A DNA stretch of 64,000 nucleotides from Caulobacter sp. AP07 (GTDB lineage: Bacteria > Pseudomonadota > Alphaproteobacteria > Caulobacterales > Caulobacteraceae), in assembly GCF_000281955.1 (NCBI RefSeq), contig NZ_AKKF01000205.1, positions 1 through 64,000 of the forward strand, in the 5' to 3' direction. The notes beneath the pieces are model-generated. The model saw only the letters and a list, made by a program, of their open reading frames with translations. It was not told the DNA's origin and ran no database searches. Shown here in pieces: positions 9,770 to 19,319 of this stretch; positions within the stretch are counted from its first letter, which is position 1; every line of letters starts with the position of its first letter. The position numbers and the translations under genes were made by a program.

Positions 9770-9806
9770 GGCGGGCCTTTTCTCATTGATGGGAACAGCC
9801 GATAAG

Positions 9807-9824
9807 ATACCTACTGCGCGGTAT
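9807..9824 (-). promoter_or_regulatory. Inverted repeat, likely TetR operator
   Basis: ATACC-N8-GGTAT lies 38 bases before the efflux gene start, in a position suited to repression. This is the spacing and base pattern common for TetR-family operators next to efflux genes. Confidence 0.5.
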
Positions 9825-10015
9825 GTTTCAAGGGTCACACATCGAAAATCACCGGCCATATTAAAAATCAGCCGCTTCAGCCGTCGGATCAGCGCCCTGC
9901 CAGGCGCCTTCCCGCGGGGTTGCGATGGGGTCGGGATGGGGGCTTCCGCGTCACGGTTTCGACGCCATCGACCCTGACCACGGACTCAAGATCACGCCCC
10001 GAGCGCCGGCGGCGT

Positions 10016-11002
10016 TCATTTCAGGCGTCGACGCCGATAGTCCCGCGGGCTGGCGCCGAAGGCGGCGCGAAAGGCGCGCGCGAAATAGCCCTGGTCGTTG
10101 AAGCCCGCGTCCGCGGCGATGTCGACGATCTTGCCGTCCGTGGTCTCCAGCGTCTGCGCCGCCCATGACAGCCGACGCGCCAGGATGTAGGCCGAAGCCG
10201 TCGTGCCCTTGGCCGCGAACAGCTTTTGCACGGATCGCGGACAAAGCCCCGACGCGGCGGCGATATGTCGGACGCCATAGTCCGCCGCCGCGAAATTCCG
10301 GTCGGCGAGGGCGAAGACTTCGCGCTCCAATCGCGAGACGGTCAGGCCAAAGCCCGGACGGCAGGCCGGCGACAGGCAGGCGATGGCCATGTCGACGACG
10401 ATCGGCTCCAGGTCGCTGCCGTGCTCGGGGTCGGAGACCTGGTCGCTTTCGCTCCAGATCGCCTCGACGAACGACCGCAGCAGCCCGGTGCGGCCAAGTT
10501 CGGGCGTGAGGCGGACCGCCACGGCGTCCTCCAGGCGCGGAAGGCGGCGCTTCATCACGCCGGCGGGCAACCGCAACACCAGAAAGCTGGCGCTGTCGTC
10601 GAACTCCAGACTGTAGGGCCGGGTGGTGTCGCAGATCGCCAGGTCGCCCGGGGCGAGCAGAGCCTCGCGTCCCGCCTGACGATTGACGCTCTTGCCGGTC
10701 ATCTGGAGGTGAACCAGGAAATGCTGGTCGCGACCCTGCTGCGCCACATGTTCGCGTGTATGGTAGATCGTCGAGGCCGACGAATGAGCCTTCGCCAGCC
10801 GGACGGCGCCGATGCCCAATCGATCGAGCTGGGCCGAATAGGTCACATCCGAAGCCGCCTGGACCGTCAGTCCAGTAAAGGTCTCGTTGTTCAGAGCGTT
10901 CCAGAATTCAAGGCGTTTGTCGGCATGAATTCCATGGGTCGAGAAGCGCTCAACACCAAATTGAGACGGCTGTGTCGATCGGGAAACAACGCCCTGTTCC
11001 AT
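10016..11002 (-). CDS. AraC-family transcriptional regulator
   Basis: A 328-residue activator-type regulator. Residues about 1-200 match the AraC-binding-like N-terminal domain (THGIHADKRLEFWNAL at the start), and the C-terminal 100 residues hold two helix-turn-helix motifs with GFNDQGYFARAFRAAFGASP, the family signature. ATG 11002 is preferred because a GGGGGCGGG stretch precedes it and the upstream extension is low quality. It is divergent from the TonB receptor-PQQ dehydrogenase-aldehyde dehydrogenase-Rieske gene run starting at 11315, so it probably senses the substrate or an intermediate of that set. Confidence 0.9.
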   Translation of the reverse strand: MEQGVVSRSTQPSQFGVERFSTHGIHADKRLEFWNALNNETFTGLTVQAASDVTYSAQLDRLGIGAVRLAKAHSSASTIYHTREHVAQQGRDQHFLVHLQMTGKSVNRQAGREALLAPGDLAICDTTRPYSLEFDDSASFLVLRLPAGVMKRRLPRLEDAVAVRLTPELGRTGLLRSFVEAIWSESDQVSDPEHGSDLEPIVVDMAIACLSPACRPGFGLTVSRLEREVFALADRNFAAADYGVRHIAAASGLCPRSVQKLFAAKGTTASAYILARRLSWAAQTLETTDGKIVDIAADAGFNDQGYFARAFRAAFGASPRDYRRRRLK

Positions 11003-11314
11003 CCCGCCCCCAATGTTCGTGAGGCGTATCTTCGACGCCCCTTGAGGAATCCATAGTCCGAAAAACATGGGTCGGCAAATCACCACCGCCAGCCGTTGGC
11101 GCGCCCAAAGGCGCCGCGCACGGCCTTGGCGAGCCGAGACTCGACCGTCCGACAAGGAGGCGGGCGGCCGCGGGCTGGCGCGCGCCGCCGCCGGCCTGAA
11201 TCGGGAAGAAATTTTCGCGCCAGTCCCAAACCTGGTCGGGCCAGTCCAAGCAGGCCCTTCGCTGCCGACCGTAAGCTGTCCGCCAAAGACTTAAAAAAGT
11301 CGGGGGAGGACACC
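11003..11314. other. Divergent promoter region, AraC gene / TonB receptor operon
   Basis: No gene is supported here. It must hold both promoters and any AraC sites, but I see no clear -35/-10 pair. A small dyad GACTT-AAAA-AAGTC at 11288-11301 lies just before the strong ribosome binding site GGGGAGGA (11303-11310) of the receptor. Confidence 0.5.
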
Positions 11315-13732
11315 ATGAATATTTCCAGGAACGCGCTCTACGTCTCGGCCGCGGTCGCCGCCTTGAGCGTCTCGGCCTCGCCAAGCCGGGCGCAGGACAA
11401 CCCAGCGGCCAAGCCGCCGGAAAACGCCCTGGCCGAGATCGTGGTCACCGCGCGCCGGCGCGCAGAGAACGTCCAGACCGTGCCGCTGGCCGTGTCGGCG
11501 CTCAACGGCGACGTCCTCAAGGCGCGCGGCATCAGCAGCACGCTGGAGCTGTCCAGCGCGGTGCCGAACGTCCAGTTCGACTCGACCTCGTCCTTCTCGG
11601 GCGTGTCGTCGTCCTTCCAGGGCTTCATCCGCGGCATCGGTCAGTCGGACTTCGCGATCAACACCGACCCGGGCGTGGGCGTCTATATCGACGGCGTCTA
11701 TCTGGCCCGCACCGTGGGCGGGGTGGTCGATCTGATGGATGTCGAGCGCGTCGAAGTGCTGAAGGGACCTCAGGGGACGCTGTTTGGCCGCAACAGCATC
11801 GGCGGCGCCGTCAACGTCACCACGCGCGACCCCAGCTCCGACCTCGGTTTCCGGGGCCAGGTGCAATATGGCCGCTTCAACCAGGTCAATACCGGCGGCG
11901 TCCTGAACCTGCCGCTCGGCGACAACCTGGGCGCCACGGTGTCGTTCTCCACCCGGGCGCGCGACGGCTATCAGAGCCGCATCGCGTTTCCGGGCTTCGT
12001 GGGCCAGACCGGCGCCACCCTCAGCCAGACGATGGTCGCCGACAAGAACCAGGGCGGCAAGCCCGGGGCGGAAAACAACCAAACCCTGCGGGTGAAGCTG
12101 AAGGGGACGCACGGCGATCTGTCGGCCACTCTCTCGGCGGACTACTCCCATATCCGGGACGCGGCCGCGCCCGGCACCTTGCTGACCGCCGATCTGGATC
12201 CGGTCAATTCGCTGTCGGCGCTCTATAACGGTTGCGTCCTGGGCCTCGCTCCGCGGGCAATTTGCGGGGTTTCGCAATATCTGCCCTACGGCGCCAACGC
12301 CGACGCCAACCCCAACAACAATCTGCCCCTCTACGACAACCGGTTCGTGACCGGCAATCGCGACACGACCTACGCCACGGGGGCCAATTTCTCCAACATC
12401 GACTCCTACGGAACCTCGCTCACCCTGGAATACGCGCTATCGGACAACGCGACGGTCAAGTCGATCAGCGCCTACCGCAAGATGAACGCCAAGTTCGGCC
12501 GCGACATCGACGGCTCGCCGCTCGACATGGACCAGACCTCGTTCCAAGTCAGCCAGAACCAGCAGAGTCAGGAACTGCAGTTGAACGCGCGGGCGTTCGA
12601 GGCCCTGAAATATACGCTGGGCGCCTACTACTTCCGGGAAAGCGCCCAGCAGAACGACATCGTGCCGCTGGGGCAGGGGATCTTGCAGATCGCCGGTCCC
12701 AACACCCAGCGCACCAACGCCTGGGCGCTCTTCGGCGAGGCCAACCTCGAGGTCACCAGCCGCCTGAGCCTGCTGTTTGGGGGCCGTTACACCGAGGAGC
12801 GCAAGCGGATCAATCTTGACTCGCGCAGCCTGACCTCGTTCTTCAACCTGGTCCTGCCGCCCGGCGCGTTCCCGCGGGCCGACACCAGCTACCTGGCGCC
12901 CGAGGATCCGCAGCGGGCCAAGTTCACCGATTTCTCGATCCGCGCCGGCGCCAACTACAAGATCAACGACGACGCCTTCGGCTATTTCACCTATTCGCAG
13001 GGCTTCAAGTCGGGCGGCTTCACCACCCGCCTGACCGCGCCCTACAACCCCGCCTTCCCGGGCAATTCGGAGCTTCCCTCCCTGGCGTTTCAGCCGGAGA
13101 GCGCCAACAATTACGAGATCGGCCTGAAGACCCAGTTCGCCCAGCGGCGCGGGCGGCTGAACCTGGCGGCGTTCTGGGACGACTACAGCAACATTCAGGT
13201 GGTGGTGCAGCGGGGCATAACCCCCTCGAACGAAAACGCCGCCAAGGGACGCATCCGGGGCTTCGAAGCCGAGCTGGACGCGCGGGTGACCTCGCGGCTG
13301 CGCATCGGCGGCGCGCTGGGCTATACGGACGCCAAGTACACCGCGCTCAATTTCCCGCCGGCCGCCGCGCCCTTCGGCCTGGACGCCAAATTCCAGAACA
13401 CGCCTGAGTGGACGCTCAGCGCCTCGGCCAACTATTCGCTGCCGCTCGACAGCGGCGCCGTCGTCGATCTGAACGTCAACGACAGCTATCGCTCGGCCCA
13501 GTACAAGGACGCGGCCAACACCCCCCTGCTGCGGCAGGGGCCGGTGAACCTGGTCAATGCGTCGGTGGCCTATACCGCCCCCAACAAGGCCGTGACCTTC
13601 ACCGTCGGCGGCAAGAACATCTTCGACAAGCGCTACATCATGTCCGGCTTCGCCACCTCGAGTATCGGCTTTGTCGAGGCCACCTACGCCCGGCCGGCCG
13701 AATGGTACGCGCGCCTCGATTTCAGCTTCTAG
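11315..13732 (+). CDS. TonB-dependent outer-membrane receptor
   Basis: An 805-residue TonB-dependent receptor importing a substrate through the outer membrane with energy from TonB-ExbBD. It has a signal peptide (residues about 1-26, ending SPSRAQ), a TonB box-like EIVVTARRR near residue 40, the plug domain with EVLKGPQGTLFGRNSIGG, and a beta barrel ending in the aromatic residue of RLDFSF. ATG 11315 has GGGGAGGA immediately upstream. It leads an operon with the quinohaemoprotein, aldehyde dehydrogenase and Rieske genes, so it probably imports their substrate, possibly an alcohol-bearing aromatic. It resembles sphingomonad/caulobacter catabolic receptors rather than siderophore receptors. Confidence 0.93.
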   Translation: MNISRNALYVSAAVAALSVSASPSRAQDNPAAKPPENALAEIVVTARRRAENVQTVPLAVSALNGDVLKARGISSTLELSSAVPNVQFDSTSSFSGVSSSFQGFIRGIGQSDFAINTDPGVGVYIDGVYLARTVGGVVDLMDVERVEVLKGPQGTLFGRNSIGGAVNVTTRDPSSDLGFRGQVQYGRFNQVNTGGVLNLPLGDNLGATVSFSTRARDGYQSRIAFPGFVGQTGATLSQTMVADKNQGGKPGAENNQTLRVKLKGTHGDLSATLSADYSHIRDAAAPGTLLTADLDPVNSLSALYNGCVLGLAPRAICGVSQYLPYGANADANPNNNLPLYDNRFVTGNRDTTYATGANFSNIDSYGTSLTLEYALSDNATVKSISAYRKMNAKFGRDIDGSPLDMDQTSFQVSQNQQSQELQLNARAFEALKYTLGAYYFRESAQQNDIVPLGQGILQIAGPNTQRTNAWALFGEANLEVTSRLSLLFGGRYTEERKRINLDSRSLTSFFNLVLPPGAFPRADTSYLAPEDPQRAKFTDFSIRAGANYKINDDAFGYFTYSQGFKSGGFTTRLTAPYNPAFPGNSELPSLAFQPESANNYEIGLKTQFAQRRGRLNLAAFWDDYSNIQVVVQRGITPSNENAAKGRIRGFEAELDARVTSRLRIGGALGYTDAKYTALNFPPAAAPFGLDAKFQNTPEWTLSASANYSLPLDSGAVVDLNVNDSYRSAQYKDAANTPLLRQGPVNLVNASVAYTAPNKAVTFTVGGKNIFDKRYIMSGFATSSIGFVEATYARPAEWYARLDFSF

Positions 13733-13743
13733 GACCCGCCCTC

Positions 13744-15933
13744 ATGAGCAAGCACCCAGCGGCGTTGGCCGCGATGCTCCTGGCCGGCGCCCTGGCGATC
13801 GCCGGGTGCGGCGGGCGGGGCGACGCGCCGTCCGACCAGGGCGGCGCGAGCGTCGCGGCGGCGACGGCCAACGATCCGACCGGACAGCGGATCATCGACG
13901 CCGCCGCCCACGGCGACGACTGGCTCAGCCATGGCCGCGGCTATGACGAGGCCCGCCACAGCCCCGCCAGCCAGATCAATACGAGCAACGTCAAGACCCT
14001 CGGACTTGCCTGGTCATATGATCTGGACACCAATCGCGGCCAGGAGGCCACGCCGCTCGTGGTCGACGGGGTGATCTACACCACCAGCGCCTGGTCGAAG
14101 GTCCAGGCGCTGGACGGGCTGACGGGCAAGCTGCTCTGGCAGTTCGATCCCAAGGTGCCCGGGGCGACCGCGGCCAAGGCCTGCTGCGACGTCGTCAACC
14201 GCGGCGTGGCCTATTGGGGCGGCAAGGTGTTCGTCGGCGCGCTCGACGGACGCCTGATCGCCCTGGACGCCAAGACGGGCCAGACGCTGTGGTCGGTCGT
14301 CACCGTCGACCAGGCGAGGAACTATACGATCACCGGCGCGCCGCGCGTCATCAAAGGGCGGGTGATCATCGGCAATGGCGGCGCGGAGTTCGGCGTGCGC
14401 GGCTATGTCAGCGCCTATGACGCCGACAGCGGCAAGCTGGTCTGGCGCTTCTACACCGTCCCCGGATCCGACCGAAAGGACGGCGCGGCCTCCGACCCGG
14501 TGATGGCCATGGCCCGCAAGACCTGGACCGGCGACTGGCATGATCGCGGCGGGGGCGGGGGCGGCACCGTCTGGGACTCGATGGCCTATGATCCGGCGCT
14601 GGACCTGCTCTATCTGGGCGTCGGCAACGGCTCCTATTGGCGACGCACCGCCCGCAGTCCCGGCGGCGGCGACAATCTCTTCATCGCCTCGATCCTGGCC
14701 CTGCGCCCCGAGACCGGCGAATATGTCTGGCACTACCAGCAGACGCCCGGCGATCAGTGGGACTACACCTCGACCCAGCACATGATCCTGGCCGACCTGC
14801 AGATCGGCGGCCAGCCGCGCAAGGTTCTATTGCAAGCTCCCAAGAACGGCTTTTTCTACGTGCTCGATCGCGTCACGGGCAAGCTGATCTCGGCCAAGCC
14901 GTTTTCGAAGGTCAACTGGGCCAAGGGCGTGGATCCGGCGACCGGTCGGCCGATCGTCACCCCCGAGGCCGACTATTCCAAGACCGGCAAGCCCTTCGTG
15001 GCCATGCCCGGCCCGCTGGGCGCCCATGACTGGATGCCGATGGCGATGAACCCGGCCACCGGCCTGGTCTATATTCCCGCCCAGGAAATGGGTTTTGTCT
15101 ATCAGGCGGACGCGGCGTTCAAGCCGATGCCCAAGGGCGTCAATCTCGGCGTCGATCTGGGCGCGGCCACCGTGCCCGACGACCCCAAGATCAAGGCCGC
15201 GATCCGCAAGAGCATGAAGGGCTACCTGCTGGCGTGGGACCCGCGCCTGAACAAGGAGGTCTGGCGCGCGCCTCACGCCGGATCCTGGAACGGCGGCGTC
15301 CTGTCGACGGCCGGAAACCTGGTCTTCCAGGGCGACGGCGACGGCCAGCTCAACGCCTATGACGCCAAGGTCGGGACCAAGCTCTGGTCTTACGACGTCC
15401 AGACCGGCATCGTCGCCGCGCCGGTGAGCTGGTCGCGCGACGGCAAGCAATACATTACCGTGGTCGCCGGCTGGGGCGGGGCGTTCCCGCTCCTGGGCGG
15501 CGAACTGGCCTGGGGCCGGGACGGCCCGCGCCGCAATCTCAGCCGCGTGCTGACCTTCGCCCTGAACGGGGCCGCCAAGCTTCCTCCGCCGCCACCGGCC
15601 AGGCCTCGCGGCGACCTGCAACTGCCGTCCAAACCGATCGCCGCCTCGGTGATCGAGACGGGCCGGTGGGCCTTCGACCGCACCTGTTCGGGCTGCCACG
15701 GCCCGGCCGCGGCCAGCGGCGGCATCGCCCCGGATCTGCGCTATTCCCCGGTGACCGGCGATGCCGACACCTGGCGTCAGGTGGTCTCCGAAGGCGTCCT
15801 GGCCGACAACGGGATGGTCAGCTTCAAGGAAAACTTCTCGCCCGCGCAAATCGAGGCCATCCGCGCCTACGTCCTGAGCCGCGCGGCGCAGAAGGCCCAG
15901 GAGGACGCAAGGCCGCCCCCTGGCGGCCGTTGA
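13744..15933 (+). CDS. PQQ-dependent quinohaemoprotein alcohol dehydrogenase (lipoprotein)
   Basis: A 729-residue type II quinohaemoprotein alcohol dehydrogenase. Residues about 40-620 form the eight-bladed PQQ propeller, with the vicinal cysteines of KACCDVV (about 147-148) that contact PQQ and the catalytic aspartate in GDQWDYT. Residues about 635-715 form a cytochrome c domain with haem motif CSGCH (about 648-652). It oxidises a primary or secondary alcohol in the periplasm. The N-terminus reads LAIAGC, a lipobox, so it is probably anchored as a lipoprotein, which is unusual for this class. It starts 11 bases after the receptor gene; aldehyde produced would suit the next gene. Confidence 0.92.
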   Translation: MSKHPAALAAMLLAGALAIAGCGGRGDAPSDQGGASVAAATANDPTGQRIIDAAAHGDDWLSHGRGYDEARHSPASQINTSNVKTLGLAWSYDLDTNRGQEATPLVVDGVIYTTSAWSKVQALDGLTGKLLWQFDPKVPGATAAKACCDVVNRGVAYWGGKVFVGALDGRLIALDAKTGQTLWSVVTVDQARNYTITGAPRVIKGRVIIGNGGAEFGVRGYVSAYDADSGKLVWRFYTVPGSDRKDGAASDPVMAMARKTWTGDWHDRGGGGGGTVWDSMAYDPALDLLYLGVGNGSYWRRTARSPGGGDNLFIASILALRPETGEYVWHYQQTPGDQWDYTSTQHMILADLQIGGQPRKVLLQAPKNGFFYVLDRVTGKLISAKPFSKVNWAKGVDPATGRPIVTPEADYSKTGKPFVAMPGPLGAHDWMPMAMNPATGLVYIPAQEMGFVYQADAAFKPMPKGVNLGVDLGAATVPDDPKIKAAIRKSMKGYLLAWDPRLNKEVWRAPHAGSWNGGVLSTAGNLVFQGDGDGQLNAYDAKVGTKLWSYDVQTGIVAAPVSWSRDGKQYITVVAGWGGAFPLLGGELAWGRDGPRRNLSRVLTFALNGAAKLPPPPPARPRGDLQLPSKPIAASVIETGRWAFDRTCSGCHGPAAASGGIAPDLRYSPVTGDADTWRQVVSEGVLADNGMVSFKENFSPAQIEAIRAYVLSRAAQKAQEDARPPPGGR

Positions 15934-15935
15934 CC

Positions 15936-15968
15936 CCGGTCGCCGGCGGCCAGTCCGCCAGCGACCGG
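15936..15968 (+). terminator. Hairpin after quinohaemoprotein gene
   Basis: CCGGTCGC / GCGACCGG with an inner GGCGG/CCGCC stem starts two bases after the stop. As the next gene follows in the same direction, it may be an attenuator or an RNA-stabilising structure instead of a full terminator. Confidence 0.4.
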
Positions 15969-16022
15969 CCCAGGTCCATGGCGGACCGGTTTGAACATGT
16001 TCCCGATTAGCAGGAGGCCCGC

Positions 16023-17426
16023 ATGGGCGATCATCGCGTGACGACGGACGGCGGGGCGGCGCAAGGCGGCCGGCTGATCAGCATCCGCAATCCCTCGACC
16101 GGCGAGGTCGTCGGGGTCTGTCCCGCCGCGACAGTCGCCGACCTGGAGGCCGCGGTGGCCGCCGCCAAGGCCGCCTTCGCCTCATGGTCGGCCACCAGCC
16201 CGGCCGAGCGCCAGGCCGCCTGCGTCGCCATCGCCGAAACCCTCGAGCGCCACGCCGAGGAACTGGCCCAATTGCTCACGCGCGAACAGGGCAAGCCCCT
16301 GAACGGCCTGGGATCACGCTTCGAGGTCGGCGGGGCGGCGGCCTGGGCGCGCTACAACGCCAGCATCGATCTTCCCGTGAAGATGGTTCGGGACGACGCC
16401 GAAGGGCGGATCGCCATCCACCGCAAGCCGGTGGGGGTGGTCGGCTCGATCACGCCTTGGAACTGGCCGCTGATGATCGCGGTCTGGCATGTGGTTCCGG
16501 CCCTCCGCGCGGGCAACACCGTGGTGATCAAGCCTTCGCCGCTGACCCCGCTGAGCACCCTGCGGCTGGTGGAACTGCTTAATCAGGTGCTGCCGCCCGG
16601 GGTGCTCACCTGCGTGGTGGGCGGCGACGAGATCGGCCCCTTGCTGGTGGCTCACCGCGACGTGGCCAAGCTGGTCTTCACTGGATCGACGAGCACGGGC
16701 CGCAAGGTCATGGCCGGCGCCGCCGAGGGCCTCAAGCGACTGACGCTGGAACTGGGCGGCAACGACGCGGCTATCGTGCTGCCCGACGTCGATCCCTCGG
16801 CGATCGCCGAGGGCCTGTTCTGGGGAGCCTTCGTCAACAACGGCCAGACCTGCGCCGCGCTCAAGCGGCTCTACGTCCATGACGACATCTACGAGGCGGT
16901 GTGCGCGGCCCTGGTGGCCTACGCCGCCACGGTGAAGACCGGCGACGGGCTCAGCGAGGACAATGTCCTGGGTCCGGTGCAGAACGCCATGCAGTTTGCG
17001 AAGGTGCGCGACATGGTCGATCAGGCGCGGGCGCGCGGCGCGCGCATCCTGGTCGGCGGAACCCCGCAAGGGGAGGGCCTGTTCTTCCCGGTGACGCTGA
17101 TCGCCGACGCGGCCGAAGGCATGGACATCGTCGACCTGGAGCAGTTTGGCCCAGCCCTGCCGATCCTGCGCTACCGAGACATCGAGGACGCGATCGCCCG
17201 CGCCAACGGGCTCGATTTCGGGCTTGGCGGTTCGATCTGGACGGCGGATCTCGCGCTCGGCCGCGCGCTCGCCGCGCGGCTGGAATGCGGCACGGCCTGG
17301 ATCAACAAGCACGGCGCCCTACGCCCCGACACCCCGTTCGGCGGCGTCAAATCGTCCGGGATCGGCGTCGAGTTCGGCCCCCAGGGGCTGGAGGAATACA
17401 CCACCATCCAGGTCGTTCACGAATAG
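16023..17426 (+). CDS. Aldehyde dehydrogenase
   Basis: A 467-residue aldehyde dehydrogenase. It has PWNWPLMIAVWHV in the cofactor domain, the general base in LELGGNDAA and the catalytic cysteine in NNGQTCAALKRLYV. AGGAGG at 16013-16018 precedes ATG 16023. It lies between the PQQ dehydrogenase and a Rieske oxygenase, so the simplest reading is oxidation of the aldehyde made from the imported alcohol. It is not close to the aldehyde dehydrogenase at 975-2486 beyond family features. Confidence 0.92.
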   Translation: MGDHRVTTDGGAAQGGRLISIRNPSTGEVVGVCPAATVADLEAAVAAAKAAFASWSATSPAERQAACVAIAETLERHAEELAQLLTREQGKPLNGLGSRFEVGGAAAWARYNASIDLPVKMVRDDAEGRIAIHRKPVGVVGSITPWNWPLMIAVWHVVPALRAGNTVVIKPSPLTPLSTLRLVELLNQVLPPGVLTCVVGGDEIGPLLVAHRDVAKLVFTGSTSTGRKVMAGAAEGLKRLTLELGGNDAAIVLPDVDPSAIAEGLFWGAFVNNGQTCAALKRLYVHDDIYEAVCAALVAYAATVKTGDGLSEDNVLGPVQNAMQFAKVRDMVDQARARGARILVGGTPQGEGLFFPVTLIADAAEGMDIVDLEQFGPALPILRYRDIEDAIARANGLDFGLGGSIWTADLALGRALAARLECGTAWINKHGALRPDTPFGGVKSSGIGVEFGPQGLEEYTTIQVVHE

Positions 17427-17468
17427 CCCCGCCGCCCGCCCAATCGCCATCGGCCAGGAACAGACAAG

Positions 17469-18557
17469 ATGACCAGCGTTTCACAAAAAATGATCGACGC
17501 GTCGCAACGGGCCCAGAAGCGGCTGGCGGGGCGCGATACGCCGTTCGTGACCAATTGCTGGTATGTGGCCGGCTTTTCCTGGGAATTTTCCCGCGCCCTG
17601 CGCGCGCGCACCATCCTGGGACGACCGCTCGTGCTCTACCGCACCGCGGCCGACAGGCCCGTCGCGTTGTCCGATCGCTGCGTCCACAGATCCTATCCGC
17701 TCAGCGCCAGCACCCTGGACGGCGACACCATCGTCTGCGGCTATCACGGCCTGCGCTATGACGCCGATGGGCAGTGCGTCGAGGCTCCGGCCCTGCAGAC
17801 CTGTCCGCGCGGCGTCGGCGTGCGGTCCTATCCCGTGCGCGAGCAGGGACCTCTGGTGTGGATCTGGATGGGCGAGGCGCCGGCGGACGAGGCCCTGCCG
17901 ATCGGCGACTGGGTCAGCGACCCAGCCTGGCCAGCCAGCCAACAGTCCTACCATCTGCCGGCCAGCTATATCGCGCTGCACGAGAATCTCCTCGATCTGA
18001 CCCATCTGTCGTTCCTGCACGCCAACAGTTTCGGCACGCCCGATTTCGCCTCTGCGCCCTACGAAGTGGATCTGGAATCGACGCCGGGGCGGTTTGTGCT
18101 GACCCGTTCGGTCATGCCCACGCGCCTGCCGCCGGTGTGGGCCGAGCCGACCGGGCTGACGGGCCGGGACGCGGCCCGCATCACCACGTCCGAATTCCTG
18201 GCGCCATCGGCCCATGTCGTCAGCGCGCGGTTCTATGGCCTGGATGTTCCAGAGCAGGAGCGGGCCGACACGCGGATCATGACCGCCCACCTGGTGACGC
18301 CGGAAACCGCCGCCAGCACGCACTATTTCATCCATCACGCCCGCAACTTCGCCCAGGCCGATCCCGGCGTCACCCAGTTCATGAACGATCAGCTGGCCGT
18401 CGCCTTCACCGAGGACGTGGTCGGGCTCACCAAGGTCGAGCAGATGATCGCCGCCACCCCGGACGGGGACTTCTACGAGATATCGCTGAACTCCGATCGC
18501 GCGGGCCTGGCCATGCGCCGCTGGCTGTTCCAGGCCGCGCACGGCGCCGCCGACTGA
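17469..18557 (+). CDS. Rieske oxygenase, vanillate O-demethylase (VanA) type
   Basis: A 362-residue oxygenase component. The Rieske [2Fe-2S] ligands are Cys71, His73, Cys90 and His93 (CVHRSY and CGYHG). The mononuclear iron site is visible in HENLLDLTHLSFLH near residue 180. The layout matches the VanA/PobA-like group, which removes methyl groups from methoxy-aromatics or hydroxylates aromatic carboxylates. No reductase or ferredoxin gene is next to it; the ferredoxin reductase at 33.5 kb is a candidate partner. It is the last gene of the TonB receptor run, 42 bases after the aldehyde dehydrogenase. Confidence 0.92.
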   Translation: MTSVSQKMIDASQRAQKRLAGRDTPFVTNCWYVAGFSWEFSRALRARTILGRPLVLYRTAADRPVALSDRCVHRSYPLSASTLDGDTIVCGYHGLRYDADGQCVEAPALQTCPRGVGVRSYPVREQGPLVWIWMGEAPADEALPIGDWVSDPAWPASQQSYHLPASYIALHENLLDLTHLSFLHANSFGTPDFASAPYEVDLESTPGRFVLTRSVMPTRLPPVWAEPTGLTGRDAARITTSEFLAPSAHVVSARFYGLDVPEQERADTRIMTAHLVTPETAASTHYFIHHARNFAQADPGVTQFMNDQLAVAFTEDVVGLTKVEQMIAATPDGDFYEISLNSDRAGLAMRRWLFQAAHGAAD

Positions 18558-18845
18558 GCGACGCGGGAACGTGGCTGTCTTGCCTGATCACCTTGGACGA
18601 AACGCTGGACGGTCTGCGGATGGTGATTGCGCCGGAGGAATAGGTCAAGGGCCGACCCGTGCCAATCTAACCCAGCGGCGTGCGAGCAACCCGAGACGCC
18701 GATCGATCACGACAAGGTCTCCAAGGCGTGCTCCACTCCAGTTGCGGAGCTCGGTCTGGGATGTGGACCTCCAAAGGCGCCGGACCAGCCCGGTTGGCCT
18801 CTATCGCGGGAGTCGCGGGAAGGTCGGGCCATAGCGTCCCAACGC

Positions 18846-19265
18846 CTAACCGCGCGCGAAAAGCCGGTCGGCGCCCAACCAGGTCACGCGCCAACCCTCG
18901 GCGGTGTTTCGAAGCGTCGCGCCATAGGCGTCCAGAGCCAGGGGCGGGGCCATGGGCGAAGCAAGGCCGGCGACCGGATGGTCGTCGCTGAGCGCCAGCG
19001 CGCGAAAGGTCACCTCCGCGGTCGCGCCGTCGCAAGCCACGATGATCAGATTGCTGATCAGGTGCTGGATCCGGCGGCCTGGCGGTCGCCGCCCCATCTC
19101 GTCGATGATCGCGCCTTGCCCCACGCGCTCGCCGTCGCGCCGGCGCCAGACCCCGTCGGTGCAGAACAGGCCGGCGACCTGGTCGGCGTCCTCGGCGTCG
19201 ATGTAGGAAAAGAGGCGAAGGATCGCCTGTTCGATCAGTTGCCGATCCTCACGATCACAAGACAT
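18846..19265 (-). CDS. SnoaL-like (NTF2 fold) protein
   Basis: A 139-residue protein of the SnoaL-like alpha/beta cone fold, seen in IEQAILRLFSYIDAEDADQVAGLF near the start and in the pattern of a short C-terminal sheet ending GWRVTWLGADRLFARG. Such proteins can be ring-hydroxylating oxygenase small-subunit relatives, isomerases, dehydratases or simple binding proteins, so the reaction is unknown. It follows the flavodoxin-fold reductase by 54 bases on the same strand and is probably co-transcribed with it. Confidence 0.8.
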   Translation of the reverse strand: MSCDREDRQLIEQAILRLFSYIDAEDADQVAGLFCTDGVWRRRDGERVGQGAIIDEMGRRPPGRRIQHLISNLIIVACDGATAEVTFRALALSDDHPVAGLASPMAPPLALDAYGATLRNTAEGWRVTWLGADRLFARG

Positions 19266-19319
19266 TGGCGGTCCTCGAGATTTTCTAGGCGCGGCGATCG
19301 TGCGGGCGGCCCGGCCGGC

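Noticed and set aside
18558-18642. Reading frame ending ITLDETLDGLRMVIAPEE just after the Rieske gene
   Set aside because: It could be a remnant of a gene end, but there is no start or upstream similarity; too short to call.
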